Shown: positions 26,526-35,487, counted from the stretch's first letter. The stretch is 64,000 bases of DNA from Salaquimonas pukyongi (GCF_001953055.1 NZ_CP019044.1:1922001-1986000); one strand, 5' to 3'. Program-made: numbers and translations. The notes: generated by a model from the sequence alone, not told the origin.

Positions 26526-26972
26526 CTATTTCTTCCAGTCGCCTTCCGTGTTCCACCATCTGTGCGGATTGTCGTTGTCATCCAGGCCCTTGCACTGGCT
26601 ACGCAAAACCTCTGTCACGGTTATGACCGGCTCATAATAGCTGTGGACCTCGTAGATGGCTTCCACCACATTGTTCAAAAGCTCTCTATTGCGAGGAATA
26701 AAGAAGCGCATCTCATCAACGCCGGGACGGTGGCGGGTGTCTTCTTCAGCCCCTGTCGGCGTACCTTCTCGGGGGCGGTAATACTCGATGCCTGCAGGTG
26801 CACGATAGCCGTTTCGATCGGTATTCCCCTGCCTAAGCGGCGCAACTTCCGCTATCGCGCCGAAGATACGGTCCACGTCTTCTTCAGGAGCCTGAAACAT
26901 AACTAGCCACAACGGCTGCATTTCAATCGGTCGGGTATCGAAACCGGTTTGAAGAATAGACGTTTCAGTCAC
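26526..26972 (-). CDS. unrecognised 148-residue protein with a PII/CutA-like tail
   Basis: I do not recognise a named family. The GTG start at 26972 is set by an 8-base overlap with the stop of the upstream 60-residue gene. The C-terminal part, NVVEAIYEVHSYYEPVITV, resembles the H-P-Y-E-E-P strand of NIF3/YqfO/CutA-like dimerisation domains, so a small PII-like fold is plausible. The middle is polar with several Arg/Glu/Asp clusters. Together with its partner gene it forms a compact minus-strand cassette between plus-strand fumarase and sulfatase genes. By eye it is less GC-rich than its neighbours, perhaps acquired. Confidence 0.6.
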   Translation of the reverse strand: MTETSILQTGFDTRPIEMQPLWLVMFQAPEEDVDRIFGAIAEVAPLRQGNTDRNGYRAPAGIEYYRPREGTPTGAEEDTRHRPGVDEMRFFIPRNRELLNNVVEAIYEVHSYYEPVITVTEVLRSQCKGLDDNDNPHRWWNTEGDWKK

Positions 26973-27147
26973 AGCGCACCCCCGGTTCCACGATTTCAAA
27001 TCCGACAATCTCGAATTCATACAATTCACTGTTGTCCGGCTTCATCGCCCGGGCGATCAACTTGCCATCCTCCGAATGGTAGACCGCATGGGTGGTGTGC
27101 AGGGCACGGTAACAATGATCACCATTGGGATAGTAATATTTGATCAC
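26965..27147 (-). CDS. small protein of unknown function (60 aa)
   Basis: A 60-residue reading frame starting with GTG at 27147, preceded by a good GAAAGGAAA ribosome-binding site. The protein is aromatic-rich and beta-like (IKYYYPNGDHCYRALHTTH at the start), with no membrane or signal segment. It overlaps the following 148-residue gene by 8 bases, a sign of real translation and coupling. No family is recognised. Confidence 0.5.
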   Translation of the reverse strand: MIKYYYPNGDHCYRALHTTHAVYHSEDGKLIARAMKPDNSELYEFEIVGFEIVEPGVRCD

Positions 27148-27469
27148 GTCATTTCCTTTCTGAAATTCGTATCACGTCAAAGCTGGAACGGGGCCGTTCT
27201 GGATTTCGATGCAGAAGGCGGGCACCAAGATGCCTGAAAAGACCTAAGCACGGGATATCTCCGGCATAATTCGATTTTTGTTCCTATCTCATTGCTGCTG
27301 ACAACAGGATGTCAGCAGTAAGTGTGTTGCAGGTCAGCATGCGCCGCCCCCATATAGCTACGGATTTTCAGATGATTTTGACTGCAAGAACAAGACACGC
27401 AATCTATCTCCCGCCCTCCCCATCCGCTCCTTACTAGGCTAAAGTCTGGACTCAACAGGGAGGAGCCTC
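27148..27469 (+). promoter_or_regulatory. sulfatase upstream region with 9-bp inverted repeat
   Basis: No gene is seen in this 322-base gap. The notable feature is a perfect 9-bp inverted repeat, CTGCTGACA/TGTCAGCAG, with a 6-base spacer at 27295-27318; a related half-site GGTCAGCAT follows nearby. It lacks a U tract in either direction, so an operator is more likely than a terminator. The sulfatase ATG is preceded by AGGGAGGAG, a strong ribosome-binding site. Confidence 0.45.
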
Positions 27470-28891
27470 ATGACCCGGCGCAATGTTATCGTGATCATGA
27501 CCGATGAACTGCGCCGCGATGCGCTGGGCTGCTATGGCAGCCCGATTGCCCGCACACCCACCATCGATGCCCTCGCCGCCAACGGCCTTGTATTCGACGC
27601 CTGCTACACCCCCTCGCCGATATGCGTCCCGGCGCGCGCTTCCATCGCCACCGGCCGCTATGTCCACGAAACCCGCTGCTGGTCGAACGCCCTACCTTAT
27701 CGCGGCAAACCGGAAAGCTGGCACCACCGCCTGCGCGATGCCGGTTTTCACACCGTGTCCGTCGGCAAGCTACACTTTCGCGGGGCGCAGGACGACAATG
27801 GCTTTTCCCAGGAGATCGAACCGGTTTATGTTCGCGACGGCCAAGGCTGGATCCACGGCCTCCTGCGCGAACGCGACGATCTGTTTGACCCGAGCAGTTT
27901 TGCTGAACATATCGGCCCGGGCGATGACCCCTACACGGACTATGACGAGAAGGTCTGCGCGAATGCCGTTGAGTGGATTACCAATCGCGGCAACAGGAAA
28001 GATAACAACTGGTGCATGTTCCTTTCCTTCCTGCGGCCGCATTATCCGCTGACTTGCCCGCCCCGCTTCTACGAGCAGTTTGATCCGGAAAAAATGCCGA
28101 TGCCGATTCCAGCCGATCCTGCATCCGGTGCCGGTCATCCGGTGCTGGAATGGATGCGTAAGTCCTGCAACTATGATGCACCCTTTGACGATGCCATGCG
28201 CCGTGTGGCCATTGCTTCCTATCACGGCCTGTGCAGTTTCGTGGACAACATGGTGGCACAAGTTCTGACGGCGCTTGAAGCTTCCGGAATGGCGCAGGAT
28301 ACCGCCATTATCTTCACCAGCGATCACGGTGAGTGCCTCGGTGATCGGGGCTTCTGGACCAAGATGGTCATGTATGAGGAAGCCGTCACGGTCCCGATGA
28401 TCATCGCCGGGGCTGGAGTAAAAAAGGGTCGTGTCTTGCAACCGGTTTCGCTGATCGACCTATATCCGACCATCCTGGAGCTTGCCGGTGTGCCAGCTGA
28501 ACCGCAAACCATCCCGCACCATGCCCGCTCACTGCTGAAAAGTGGCGTGGAAGGCGACAGACCAGTCCTTTCCGAATATCACGACTACGGTGCTCAGACT
28601 GCGATGTTCATGCTGCGCCAGGGGTGCTGGAAACTGGTCTGTTATCCGGGCTTTCCTTCCCAGCTCTTTAACCTTGAGTCCGATCCCGGAGAGCGCCGAG
28701 AGCTTTCTGGAGATGCCGAACACAGCGGAATTTTATCGAACATGACCGAAACGCTGCACACAATGATCGATCCCGAAGCCGTCAACCGCCTCGCCTTTAA
28801 GGATCAGGCCGACAGGATTGCCGAACTCGGCGGCCGAGACGCTATTCTGAATACGCAAAATTTCGACCACACACCGGCACCGCTGGCCTGA
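27470..28891 (+). CDS. sulfatase-family hydrolase
   Basis: Alkaline-phosphatase-superfamily sulfatase, 473 residues. The N-terminal metal site begins VIVIMTDELRRDALGCYGS; the formylglycine motif is C52-V-P-A-R56 (CxPxR type), which needs an FGE-type activating enzyme; the second metal site is FTSDHGECLGD. There is no signal peptide, so it acts in the cytoplasm. Substrate is unclear: related enzymes cleave choline sulfate, aryl or alkyl sulfates, or phosphonate monoesters, and it lacks clear BetC text. No transporter or formylglycine-generating enzyme gene is adjacent. Confidence 0.88.
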   Translation: MTRRNVIVIMTDELRRDALGCYGSPIARTPTIDALAANGLVFDACYTPSPICVPARASIATGRYVHETRCWSNALPYRGKPESWHHRLRDAGFHTVSVGKLHFRGAQDDNGFSQEIEPVYVRDGQGWIHGLLRERDDLFDPSSFAEHIGPGDDPYTDYDEKVCANAVEWITNRGNRKDNNWCMFLSFLRPHYPLTCPPRFYEQFDPEKMPMPIPADPASGAGHPVLEWMRKSCNYDAPFDDAMRRVAIASYHGLCSFVDNMVAQVLTALEASGMAQDTAIIFTSDHGECLGDRGFWTKMVMYEEAVTVPMIIAGAGVKKGRVLQPVSLIDLYPTILELAGVPAEPQTIPHHARSLLKSGVEGDRPVLSEYHDYGAQTAMFMLRQGCWKLVCYPGFPSQLFNLESDPGERRELSGDAEHSGILSNMTETLHTMIDPEAVNRLAFKDQADRIAELGGRDAILNTQNFDHTPAPLA

Positions 28892-28941
28892 CACCAACCA
28901 CCGCCTTTGCAACAACGCTGCGTTATCCTAAGTAAGTCCTC

Positions 28942-28972
28942 CCGCCGGACGAATCGGCCTGACGTCCGCCGG
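28942..28972 (+). promoter_or_regulatory. leader hairpin of the terC gene
   Basis: A 10-bp stem with one mismatch (CCGCCGGACG facing CGTCCGCCGG, 11-base loop) lies about 30 bases before the TerC start, followed by TTAAGCCACCGTTGCCGCCGG. TerC-family genes often follow the yybP-ykoY manganese riboswitch. The overall look is suggestive but its hallmark GGGGAGUA is not seen, so this is only a weak candidate. Confidence 0.25.
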
Positions 28973-29003
28973 TTAAGCCACCGTTGCCGCCGGAGAAACG
29001 CCC

Positions 29004-29786
29004 GTGGAATTCATGCACCTTCTGTCCGATCCTGCCGCCTGGGCGGCCTTTGCCGCACTCGTGGTCATGGAAATCGTGCTTGGCATCGACAATCTGATTT
29101 TCATTTCCATCGTCACCAACAAGCTGCCGGAAAGCCAAAGGCCCATGGCAAGGCGCGTTGGCATCGGGTTGGCGCTTGGCATGCGGCTGATGCTGCTGGC
29201 TGCAATTGCCTGGCTCGTCGGGCTGACAGCACCGGTGTTCGACCTCGGCATAACCGGCGCACCGGATGCCCATGGGGTTCCGGTATTCGAAACCGCCTTT
29301 TCCTGGCGGGACATCATCCTGGTCGCAGGCGGTCTTTTCCTGGTCTGGAAGGCGACCAACGAAATCCATCACACCATCGATCCCGAGCAATCGGGCGCCC
29401 TTCTCGACAAACACCGCGCCGGCACCCATTTTACCGCCGCCATCATTCAGATCATCCTGCTTGACCTGGTGTTCTCGGTCGACAGCATTCTGACCGCCAT
29501 CGGCATGACCGACCATCTGCCGATCATGGTCGCCGCTGTCATCGTCGCGGTCATGGTGATGCTGCTGGCGGCAGGCCCGGTATCCGAATTCATCAAGCGC
29601 AATCCCAGCGTTGTCATGCTTGCGCTCGGCTTCCTGCTGATGATCGGCACGGTGCTGATCGCCGACGGCTTCGGCGTGCACGTGCCCAAAGGCTATGTTT
29701 ACGCTGCCATGGCGTTTTCGATGTTTGTCGAACTGCTCAACATGCTGGCAAGAAGGCGCCGCGCAAAACTTATCGAACACGAATAA
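29004..29786 (+). CDS. TerC-family integral membrane protein
   Basis: A 260-residue inner-membrane protein with about seven helices, starting [16 protein letters not shown]. The conserved metal-binding text [18 protein letters not shown] and the repeat [17 protein letters not shown] mark the TerC/Alx/YgdQ family, several members of which export manganese or load metal into exported proteins. The start is chosen by family alignment. The upstream leader may be regulatory; a short zinc-finger-like gene follows about 80 bases downstream. Confidence 0.9.
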   Translation: MEFMHLLSDPAAWAAFAALVVMEIVLGIDNLIFISIVTNKLPESQRPMARRVGIGLALGMRLMLLAAIAWLVGLTAPVFDLGITGAPDAHGVPVFETAFSWRDIILVAGGLFLVWKATNEIHHTIDPEQSGALLDKHRAGTHFTAAIIQIILLDLVFSVDSILTAIGMTDHLPIMVAAVIVAVMVMLLAAGPVSEFIKRNPSVVMLALGFLLMIGTVLIADGFGVHVPKGYVYAAMAFSMFVELLNMLARRRRAKLIEHE

Positions 29787-29796
29787 GCAATACTCC

Positions 29797-29816
29797 GCCC
29801 GGCCCTTGAGCCGGGC
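29797..29816 (+). other. hairpin after terC
   Basis: A perfect 7-bp stem GCCCGGC/GCCGGGC with a 6-base loop, 10 bases past the TerC stop. No U tract follows, so termination would be weak at best. Confidence 0.35.
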
Positions 29817-29863
29817 AGGACCCGTGACCATCTCAAAAACAGGAGCAACTGTTGGAGATGACA

Positions 29864-29986
29864 ATGCTGTGCCCCGTGGATGGTGAAACCCTGTTGATGA
29901 GCGAAAGACAGGGTGTTGAAATCGGCTATTGCCCGCGCTGCCGCGGCTCTGAAATCACGGTTGACCGCCCCCTGCCGCAGGCATAG
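29864..29986 (+). CDS. short TFIIB-type zinc-ribbon protein, C-terminally truncated
   Basis: A 40-residue reading frame (ATG 29864, GGAG six bases upstream). The text [20 protein letters not shown] followed by CPRCRG is clearly the N-terminal two-thirds of the small zf-TFIIB proteins common in proteobacteria. Those continue with a WLDRGELDK segment after CRG. Here the frame instead ends with [12 protein letters not shown], and I do not see the lost segment in the other plus-strand frames. It is thus a truncated or 3'-replaced gene ending 10 bases before the moaA ATG. Whether it is functional is doubtful. Confidence 0.55.
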   Translation: MLCPVDGETLLMSERQGVEIGYCPRCRGSEITVDRPLPQA

Positions 29987-29996
29987 TGTCCGTTCC

Positions 29997-31034
29997 ATGG
30001 ACACGAGCGATTATCCAAGCATTGGCAAGCCCGGCAGCGATCCATCCCTGATCGACCCGTTTGGCCGCGCCGTCACCTATCTTCGCGTATCGGTCACCGA
30101 CCGCTGCGACTTCCGCTGTGTTTATTGCATGGCGGAAGACATGACCTTTCTGCCCAAGAAAGACCTTCTGACGCTGGAGGAACTCGACCGCCTGTGCAGC
30201 GAGTTTGTTGCAAAGGGCGTTCGCAAATTGCGGCTTACCGGCGGCGAACCGCTGGTGCGCCGCGGCATCATGCAACTGGTGCGCTCCCTTGGCCGCCATC
30301 TTGATAGCGGCGCGCTCGAGGAATTGACGCTCACCACTAACGGCTCTCAACTGCATCGCTTTGCCGGTGAACTGTTTGATTGCGGCGTGCGGCGCGTCAA
30401 CGTATCCCTCGACACGCTCGATGCGGACAAGTTCGCCAAAATCACCCGCTGGGGCCGGCTGGAACAGGTAATGGGCTCGCTTGAGGCGGCAAAGAAGGCC
30501 GGTCTTGCCATCAAGATCAATGCCGTCGCCCTGAAGGGCGTCAACGAGCATGAAATCGAGGACATGCTGAAATGGGCCCATGGCGAAGGCTATGACTTCA
30601 CCCTGATCGAAACCATGCCCCTGGGCGAGATCGAGGAAGACCGCACCGAGCAGTATCTGCCCCTGTCACAGGTGCGCCAGCAGTTGCAAGAAAAATACAG
30701 CCTGACGCCGATCCCCTACAAAACCGGCGGCCCGGCGCGCTATGTCAAGGTGGAGGAAACCGGCGGACGGCTCGGCTTCATCACGCCGATGACCCACAAT
30801 TTCTGCGAAAGCTGCAACCGGGTGCGCCTGACCTGTACCGGGACGCTCTATATGTGCCTGGGCCAGGAGGATGCCGCTGACCTGCGCGAGCCGCTTCGTG
30901 CATCCGAAGGCAATGAACTACTTTCAACCGCGATCGATGAAGCCATCACCCGCAAACCCAAGGGACATGATTTCATCATCGGCCGCAATACCACTCCTTC
31001 CGTCGCCCGCCATATGAGCACCACGGGCGGCTAA
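29997..31034 (+). CDS. moaA: GTP 3',8-cyclase MoaA
   Basis: Radical SAM enzyme that starts molybdopterin synthesis by converting GTP to the 3',8-cyclo precursor of cyclic pyranopterin. 345 residues from the ATG at 29997; a longer open frame exists upstream but overlaps the zinc-ribbon gene. The SAM cluster is C37-x3-C41-x2-C44; a second cluster is in [19 protein letters not shown]; and the protein ends in the Gly-Gly tail (STTGG) that reaches the active site. It opens a plus-strand run containing several molybdenum-cofactor genes. No moaC/moaE/moaD are in the window. Confidence 0.96.
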   Translation: MDTSDYPSIGKPGSDPSLIDPFGRAVTYLRVSVTDRCDFRCVYCMAEDMTFLPKKDLLTLEELDRLCSEFVAKGVRKLRLTGGEPLVRRGIMQLVRSLGRHLDSGALEELTLTTNGSQLHRFAGELFDCGVRRVNVSLDTLDADKFAKITRWGRLEQVMGSLEAAKKAGLAIKINAVALKGVNEHEIEDMLKWAHGEGYDFTLIETMPLGEIEEDRTEQYLPLSQVRQQLQEKYSLTPIPYKTGGPARYVKVEETGGRLGFITPMTHNFCESCNRVRLTCTGTLYMCLGQEDAADLREPLRASEGNELLSTAIDEAITRKPKGHDFIIGRNTTPSVARHMSTTGG

Positions 31035-31158
31035 CCTTTTTCGCTGCTGCATGATGCCCGCTGCTTGCCTGCCGCGGGCCTTGTGCCTTTCTTTTCGTCT
31101 TGTCTGCCTTCGCAGGCCTTCCGTCTCAACGCCAATCGCCATCTATTGGAATTTGAGG

Positions 31159-32067
31159 ATGCAATCATCCGGCCACATGAGGGAAAACCTCCAGGGCAGC
31201 CTGTTCATGGTCGTTGCCATGGCAGGCTTTGCCGTCAACGACGCCATCGTCAAATCCGTAGGCAATACGCTAAATCTCGGTCAGACGCTGATGCTTCGCG
31301 GTCTGTTTGCAAGCGTGTTGATTTTTGGCCTGGCGCGCCTGTTCGGTCACTGGCGTTCACCGCGCATCCTGTTGCATCCCCGCATTCTGCTTAGAACCCT
31401 GGGCGAGATGATCGCCACGGCCTGCTTCGTCACCGCCATTTTCAACATGCCGATCGGCAACGCGACCGCGATCCTGCAGGCCCTGCCCCTGGCACTGACC
31501 GCTGCCGCCGCCCTGTTTTTGCGTGAACCCGTGGGCTGGCGGCGCCTGGCCGCCATTGTGATCGGTTTTGCCGGGGTCATGATCATCATCCGCCCCGGCA
31601 TGGAGGGCTTCACCATCCATTCGGTACTGGTATTGATTGCCGTTGGGGGCTGCATCATACGCGACCTGACCACGCGCACCCTGCCGAGGGAAATTCCCGG
31701 CCTGATGATAACCCTTACAACCTCCCTCGCCGTTGCGTTGATGGGGGCAGCGATTGCCCTCAGCGAGGCATGGAACCCCATCGGCGCAGTCGAATGGGGC
31801 AAGCTCGCCGCCGCCTCGCTGTTTTTGATTGTCGGCTATTATTTCGTAATCTCGGCCATGCGGGTTGGCGATATCGGCTTCGTTTCGCCCTTTCGCTACA
31901 CGATTTTGATCTTTGCCATGATTGCCGGGTTCTTCGTCTTTGGTGAACGGCCCGACCTCTTGACGCTTTTAGGTTCGGCGATCATCGTGGCGACGGGGGT
32001 TTACACCCTGTACCGGGAACGCGTCGTCCACCGGCAATCCATCACGCCGCCGCCAAACCGCTCATGA
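31159..32067 (+). CDS. EamA/DMT-family transporter
   Basis: Ten-helix drug/metabolite transporter, 302 residues from ATG 31159 (an ATG at 31177 is also possible). Two EamA repeats are visible, the first near residues 10-145 ending in VIGFAGVMIIIRPG and the second from about 155 to 290 ending in LLGSAIIVATGVYTLYRE. The substrate is unknown; relatives export amino acids or other metabolites. It sits between moaA and the MFS gene on the same strand; a functional tie to molybdenum cofactor is not evident. Confidence 0.88.
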   Translation: MQSSGHMRENLQGSLFMVVAMAGFAVNDAIVKSVGNTLNLGQTLMLRGLFASVLIFGLARLFGHWRSPRILLHPRILLRTLGEMIATACFVTAIFNMPIGNATAILQALPLALTAAAALFLREPVGWRRLAAIVIGFAGVMIIIRPGMEGFTIHSVLVLIAVGGCIIRDLTTRTLPREIPGLMITLTTSLAVALMGAAIALSEAWNPIGAVEWGKLAAASLFLIVGYYFVISAMRVGDIGFVSPFRYTILIFAMIAGFFVFGERPDLLTLLGSAIIVATGVYTLYRERVVHRQSITPPPNRS

Positions 32068-32103
32068 AATGGAGAACCGGCCGCACCCCGGCTGCCCCGC
32101 CCC

Positions 32104-33390
32104 ATGGACTTCACGACCCCGCCACAGCCTGAACCTTCTGCGCCGCCGCACTACCCGCAAGAGGGAGAACAGCCGCGTGCCCGCTTTCTCGATCTTTCCA
32201 CCCCGCCGCACATCCTGACCCTGGTACTGGTTGCCGGGATCGGCGCACTGAACATGAATGTTATCCTGCCTTCGCTTCCGGCGATGGCCGACTGGTTCAA
32301 GACCGATTACGCGGTCATGCAGCTCGCCGTCTCCGCTTACCTTGCCGCCACGGCCGTCCTGCAGATCATCGTCGGTCCCTTGTCCGACCGGTTTGGCAGG
32401 CGGCCGATACTGATTGGGTCAATTTTCATTTTTCTGCTGGCAACAGTTGCAGCAGCACTCGCCCCCACCATAGAGATTTTCATGGCAGCGCGCCTGGTTC
32501 AGGCCGTCGTGGTGGGCGGCTTTGCGCTGTCACGGGCCATCGTGCGCGACATGGTGCCCATGGAAAGGGCCGCCAGCATGATCGGCTATGTTACCATGGG
32601 CATGACCCTGGCGCCCATGGTCGGGCCGGTCATCGGCGGGGTTCTGCAGGAGATGTTCGGCTGGCAATCGGTCTTCTGGATGACCGCTGCCATGGGAGTG
32701 GCAGTTCTTGCCATCGTCATTCTCGACCTCAGGGAAACCAATCAGCACCGCTCCACCGGCATGACCAGCCAGTTCCGCTCCTACCCCGAACTGCTCACCT
32801 CGCGCCGCTTCTGGGGGTTCGTGTTTTCCGCCATGTTCGCCTCGGGCATGTTCTTTGCCTATATCGGCGGCGCGCCCTATGTCGCACAATATCACCTCAG
32901 CCTGTCGCCATCCGCGCTGGGCGTGTATTTCATCTTCATCGCCATCGGCTACATGTTCGGCAACTTCCTGTCCGGCCGTTATGCGGCGCGGGCCGGCGTA
33001 TTCACCATGATGATCGCCGGCGCCCTGATCGCCGCTTCCGGCATCATCCTTTCACTCGTCTACTTTTCGCTCGGCGGCAGTCATGCGGCAGGGTTTTTCG
33101 GCCCGCTGTTCTTCCTCGGCATGGGCAATGGCATGGTGCTGCCATCGGCCAATGCGGGCATGATCAGCGTGCGTCCGCATCTGGCAGGATCGGCAGCCGG
33201 TCTCGGCGGCGCCATGCAGATTGGCGGCGGCGCGGCGCTTTCTGTACTGGCAGGACACCTTCTGACTCCCCAAAGCGGCCCTTTTCCCCTGCTCTGGCTG
33301 ATGCTGGCAGCCGGCATTCTCGGCATTTTCATGACGCTATATACGCGCCACATCGACAGGCTGATGGCCTCAAGCGGCAAGCAGGTGTAA
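32104..33390 (+). CDS. MFS multidrug efflux transporter (Bcr/CflA type)
   Basis: Twelve-helix major facilitator, 428 residues. After a polar N-terminal tail of about 30 residues the first helix reads LVLVAGIGALNMNVILPSLP. The motif A loop GPLSDRFGRRPIL and motif C-like GYVTMGMTLAPMVGPVIGG are those of the 12-TM drug:proton antiporter group (Bcr/CflA). It probably exports a drug or metabolite. It is downstream of an EamA exporter gene and 9 bases before fdhD, so probably cotranscribed with it; no regulator gene is adjacent. Confidence 0.88.
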   Translation: MDFTTPPQPEPSAPPHYPQEGEQPRARFLDLSTPPHILTLVLVAGIGALNMNVILPSLPAMADWFKTDYAVMQLAVSAYLAATAVLQIIVGPLSDRFGRRPILIGSIFIFLLATVAAALAPTIEIFMAARLVQAVVVGGFALSRAIVRDMVPMERAASMIGYVTMGMTLAPMVGPVIGGVLQEMFGWQSVFWMTAAMGVAVLAIVILDLRETNQHRSTGMTSQFRSYPELLTSRRFWGFVFSAMFASGMFFAYIGGAPYVAQYHLSLSPSALGVYFIFIAIGYMFGNFLSGRYAARAGVFTMMIAGALIAASGIILSLVYFSLGGSHAAGFFGPLFFLGMGNGMVLPSANAGMISVRPHLAGSAAGLGGAMQIGGGAALSVLAGHLLTPQSGPFPLLWLMLAAGILGIFMTLYTRHIDRLMASSGKQV

Positions 33391-33399
33391 AAACGCCCC

Positions 33400-34275
33400 A
33401 TGACAACAAAACTCATCATCGGGCCCACCCCTGAAGATCCCGCTCTTTCGACTGAAGTCGAGGGCATCGACCATACCGGCACAGCCGTTGCCACCGATGT
33501 CATCACCGAGCGGCCGCTTACGCTTTTTCTCAACGCCCAGGAGATCGTCACCATGATGACGATCGGCGATCATCCCGGTCTTCTGGCGGCTGGCTATCTG
33601 GCAAACCAGAACATGCTTTCCCGCGAGGACGTCATCACCGCGATCGAGCATGACGAAGACCTTGATGTCGTCGTTGTGCGCACCGAACGGGAGACCAATT
33701 ACGAAGAGAAACTGAAAAAGAAGGTTCGAACGTCAGGCTGCGCACAGGGTACGGTGTTCGGCGATGTCATCGATACCTTCGAAAAGATCAGGCTGGGGAC
33801 CGGCGCCAAGCTCAGGACTTCCTGGCTGTATGCCCTGACCCGCGAAATCAACACCCAGCCAAGCCTGTATCTGAAGGCTGGCGCCATCCATGGATGCGTG
33901 TTGTGCAAGGCAGACAAACCGCTGGTCTATATGGAGGATGTCGGACGCCACAACGCCGTCGACAAGGTTGCCGGCTGGATGATGCTCAACAACGTCGATC
34001 CCGGTGACAAGATTTTCTACACCACCGGCAGGCTGACCTCCGAAATGGTCATCAAGACGGTGATGATGGGCATTCCGATACTTGTTTCGCGTTCAGGCTT
34101 CACCGCCTGGGGTGTGGAACTGGCCCGCCAGGCAGGCCTGACGCTGATCGGGCGTGCCCGCGGCAAACGCTTCGTCGCCCTTTCCGGCGCAGAACGCATC
34201 GTCTTTGACAGCGACCCGGAGGCCGAAGCAGAAGAAGACGCAAAACACAATCGCAAGGCAAGCCGCGATGACTGA
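33400..34275 (+). CDS. fdhD: formate dehydrogenase accessory sulfurtransferase FdhD
   Basis: Delivers sulfur from IscS to the molybdenum cofactor of formate dehydrogenase, 291 residues. Family text: ERPLTLFLNAQEIVTMM, TTGRLTSEMVIK, ISRSGFTAWGVELA-like (here LVSRSGFTAWGVELARQ), plus VGRHNAVDKVAGW. The usual CxxC is replaced by GCAQG, one Cys only, while a second pair, HGCVLCK, occurs later. FdhD being here implies a molybdenum or tungsten formate dehydrogenase elsewhere. Its stop overlaps mobA by 8 bases. Confidence 0.93.
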   Translation: MTTKLIIGPTPEDPALSTEVEGIDHTGTAVATDVITERPLTLFLNAQEIVTMMTIGDHPGLLAAGYLANQNMLSREDVITAIEHDEDLDVVVVRTERETNYEEKLKKKVRTSGCAQGTVFGDVIDTFEKIRLGTGAKLRTSWLYALTREINTQPSLYLKAGAIHGCVLCKADKPLVYMEDVGRHNAVDKVAGWMMLNNVDPGDKIFYTTGRLTSEMVIKTVMMGIPILVSRSGFTAWGVELARQAGLTLIGRARGKRFVALSGAERIVFDSDPEAEAEEDAKHNRKASRDD

Positions 34276-34948
34276 CGGGAAGACCGGCAAAGCCACTGCA
34301 GATGATGTTGACGAAACCAGTGCGCAACTGGTTGGCGTCATCCTCGCCGGCGGTCTGTCGCGGCGGATGGAGGGTGCGGAAAAGACCCTGCTCGATCTTG
34401 CCGGCCAGCCGCTCATTGGACACATTTGCAGCCGGTTTGCCGCCCAGTGCGGCGAGCTGATCGTCAATGCCAATGGCGATCCTGGACGCTTTGCGTTTTT
34501 GGACCTCCCCGTACAGGGCGATACCGTTGATGGTTTTGCAGGCCCCCTTGCGGGCGTTCTTGCCGCCATGGACTGGTGCAACAAACACCGGCCAGCAGCC
34601 ACCCATGTGGTGACCGCAGCCGGCGATACCCCCTTTTTTCCGGCAGACTATGTTTCCCGGTTGAAAACCGCCCTTGCAGTTGAACGAAAGTCCGAAACCA
34701 TCTGTCTTGCCTATAGCGGCGGCAACCGCCATCCGACCTTCGGGCTTTGGCCGATTGCCCTGCGCGAGGCATTGCGGCGGTTCCTGGTTGAGGAAGGCGA
34801 GCGCAAGGTGATGCTCTTTGCCCAGCGCCACAATCTGGTTAAGGTCGATTTTCCGCTCGCCCCTGACGGCAGCGACCCGTTTTTCAACATCAACACGCCG
34901 CAGGACATGCAGCAGGCGGAGCAGATGATCGGCACGGCAGCAACATGA
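34268..34948 (+). CDS. mobA: molybdenum cofactor guanylyltransferase MobA
   Basis: Transfers GMP from GTP to molybdopterin, 226 residues. ILAGGLSRRMEGAEKTLL holds the nucleotide-binding signature LAGGxSRRM with the catalytic Lys; PLAGVLAAM and AAGDTPFFP match MobA, the Asp of the latter binding Mg. Start ATG 34268 overlaps the fdhD stop by 8 bases, and the mobA stop overlaps the mobB start by 4 bases, so the three are translationally coupled. Confidence 0.94.
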   Translation: MTDGKTGKATADDVDETSAQLVGVILAGGLSRRMEGAEKTLLDLAGQPLIGHICSRFAAQCGELIVNANGDPGRFAFLDLPVQGDTVDGFAGPLAGVLAAMDWCNKHRPAATHVVTAAGDTPFFPADYVSRLKTALAVERKSETICLAYSGGNRHPTFGLWPIALREALRRFLVEEGERKVMLFAQRHNLVKVDFPLAPDGSDPFFNINTPQDMQQAEQMIGTAAT

Positions 34949-35487
34949 AGGCGCGACTCGGCATTTTCGGCGTTACCGGCTGGAAGAACTCCGGCAAGAC
35001 CCGCATGGTGGCAAACCTGGTGCGCGAGTTCACCGCACGCGGCCTGAAGGTCTCCACGGTCAAACACGCCCACCACAGCTTCGATGTCGATCAGGAAGGC
35101 CGCGATTCCTGGCAGCACCGGCAGGCAGGGGCCAGCGAGGTCGCGCTTGTCTCCCGCAACCGCTGGGCGCTAATGCATGAATTGCGCAAGGAAAAAGAGC
35201 CCTCCCTCGATGATATTCTGGCACGTCTCTCCCCCTGCGATCTTGTTATCATTGAAGGCTACAAGCGTGAGGATCATCCCAAGATCGAGATGATCCGGGA
35301 AACGCAAACGCCCCGGCCAGCTTCCGACCCCATGTTGTGGCGGGAGGATCCCAGCATTGTTCTGATTGGCAGTGCGGCAAAGATGGATGAATGCCCCCTG
35401 CCCCGGCTCGATCCCGATCAGGTCTCCGATATTGCGGACTTCATTCTTGCCTGGCTTGAAAAGGCACGCAGCGATGCCGCCGAATAA
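34945..35487 (+). CDS. mobB: molybdopterin-guanine dinucleotide biosynthesis protein MobB
   Basis: GTP-binding helper of MobA, 180 residues. FGVTGWKNSGKTRMVANL carries the P loop (GWKNSGKT), and KVSTVKHAHHSFDVDQEGRDSWQH then IIEGYKREDHPKIEM are diagnostic of MobB. The ATG overlaps the mobA stop by four bases (ATGA), and the last 14 bases overlap the moeA start. Confidence 0.94.
   Translation: MKARLGIFGVTGWKNSGKTRMVANLVREFTARGLKVSTVKHAHHSFDVDQEGRDSWQHRQAGASEVALVSRNRWALMHELRKEKEPSLDDILARLSPCDLVIIEGYKREDHPKIEMIRETQTPRPASDPMLWREDPSIVLIGSAAKMDECPLPRLDPDQVSDIADFILAWLEKARSDAAE

Noticed and set aside
29787-29996. Molybdenum-cofactor riboswitch before moaA
   Set aside because: The gap is taken up by a small hairpin and the zinc-ribbon frame; no Moco RNA pattern is visible.
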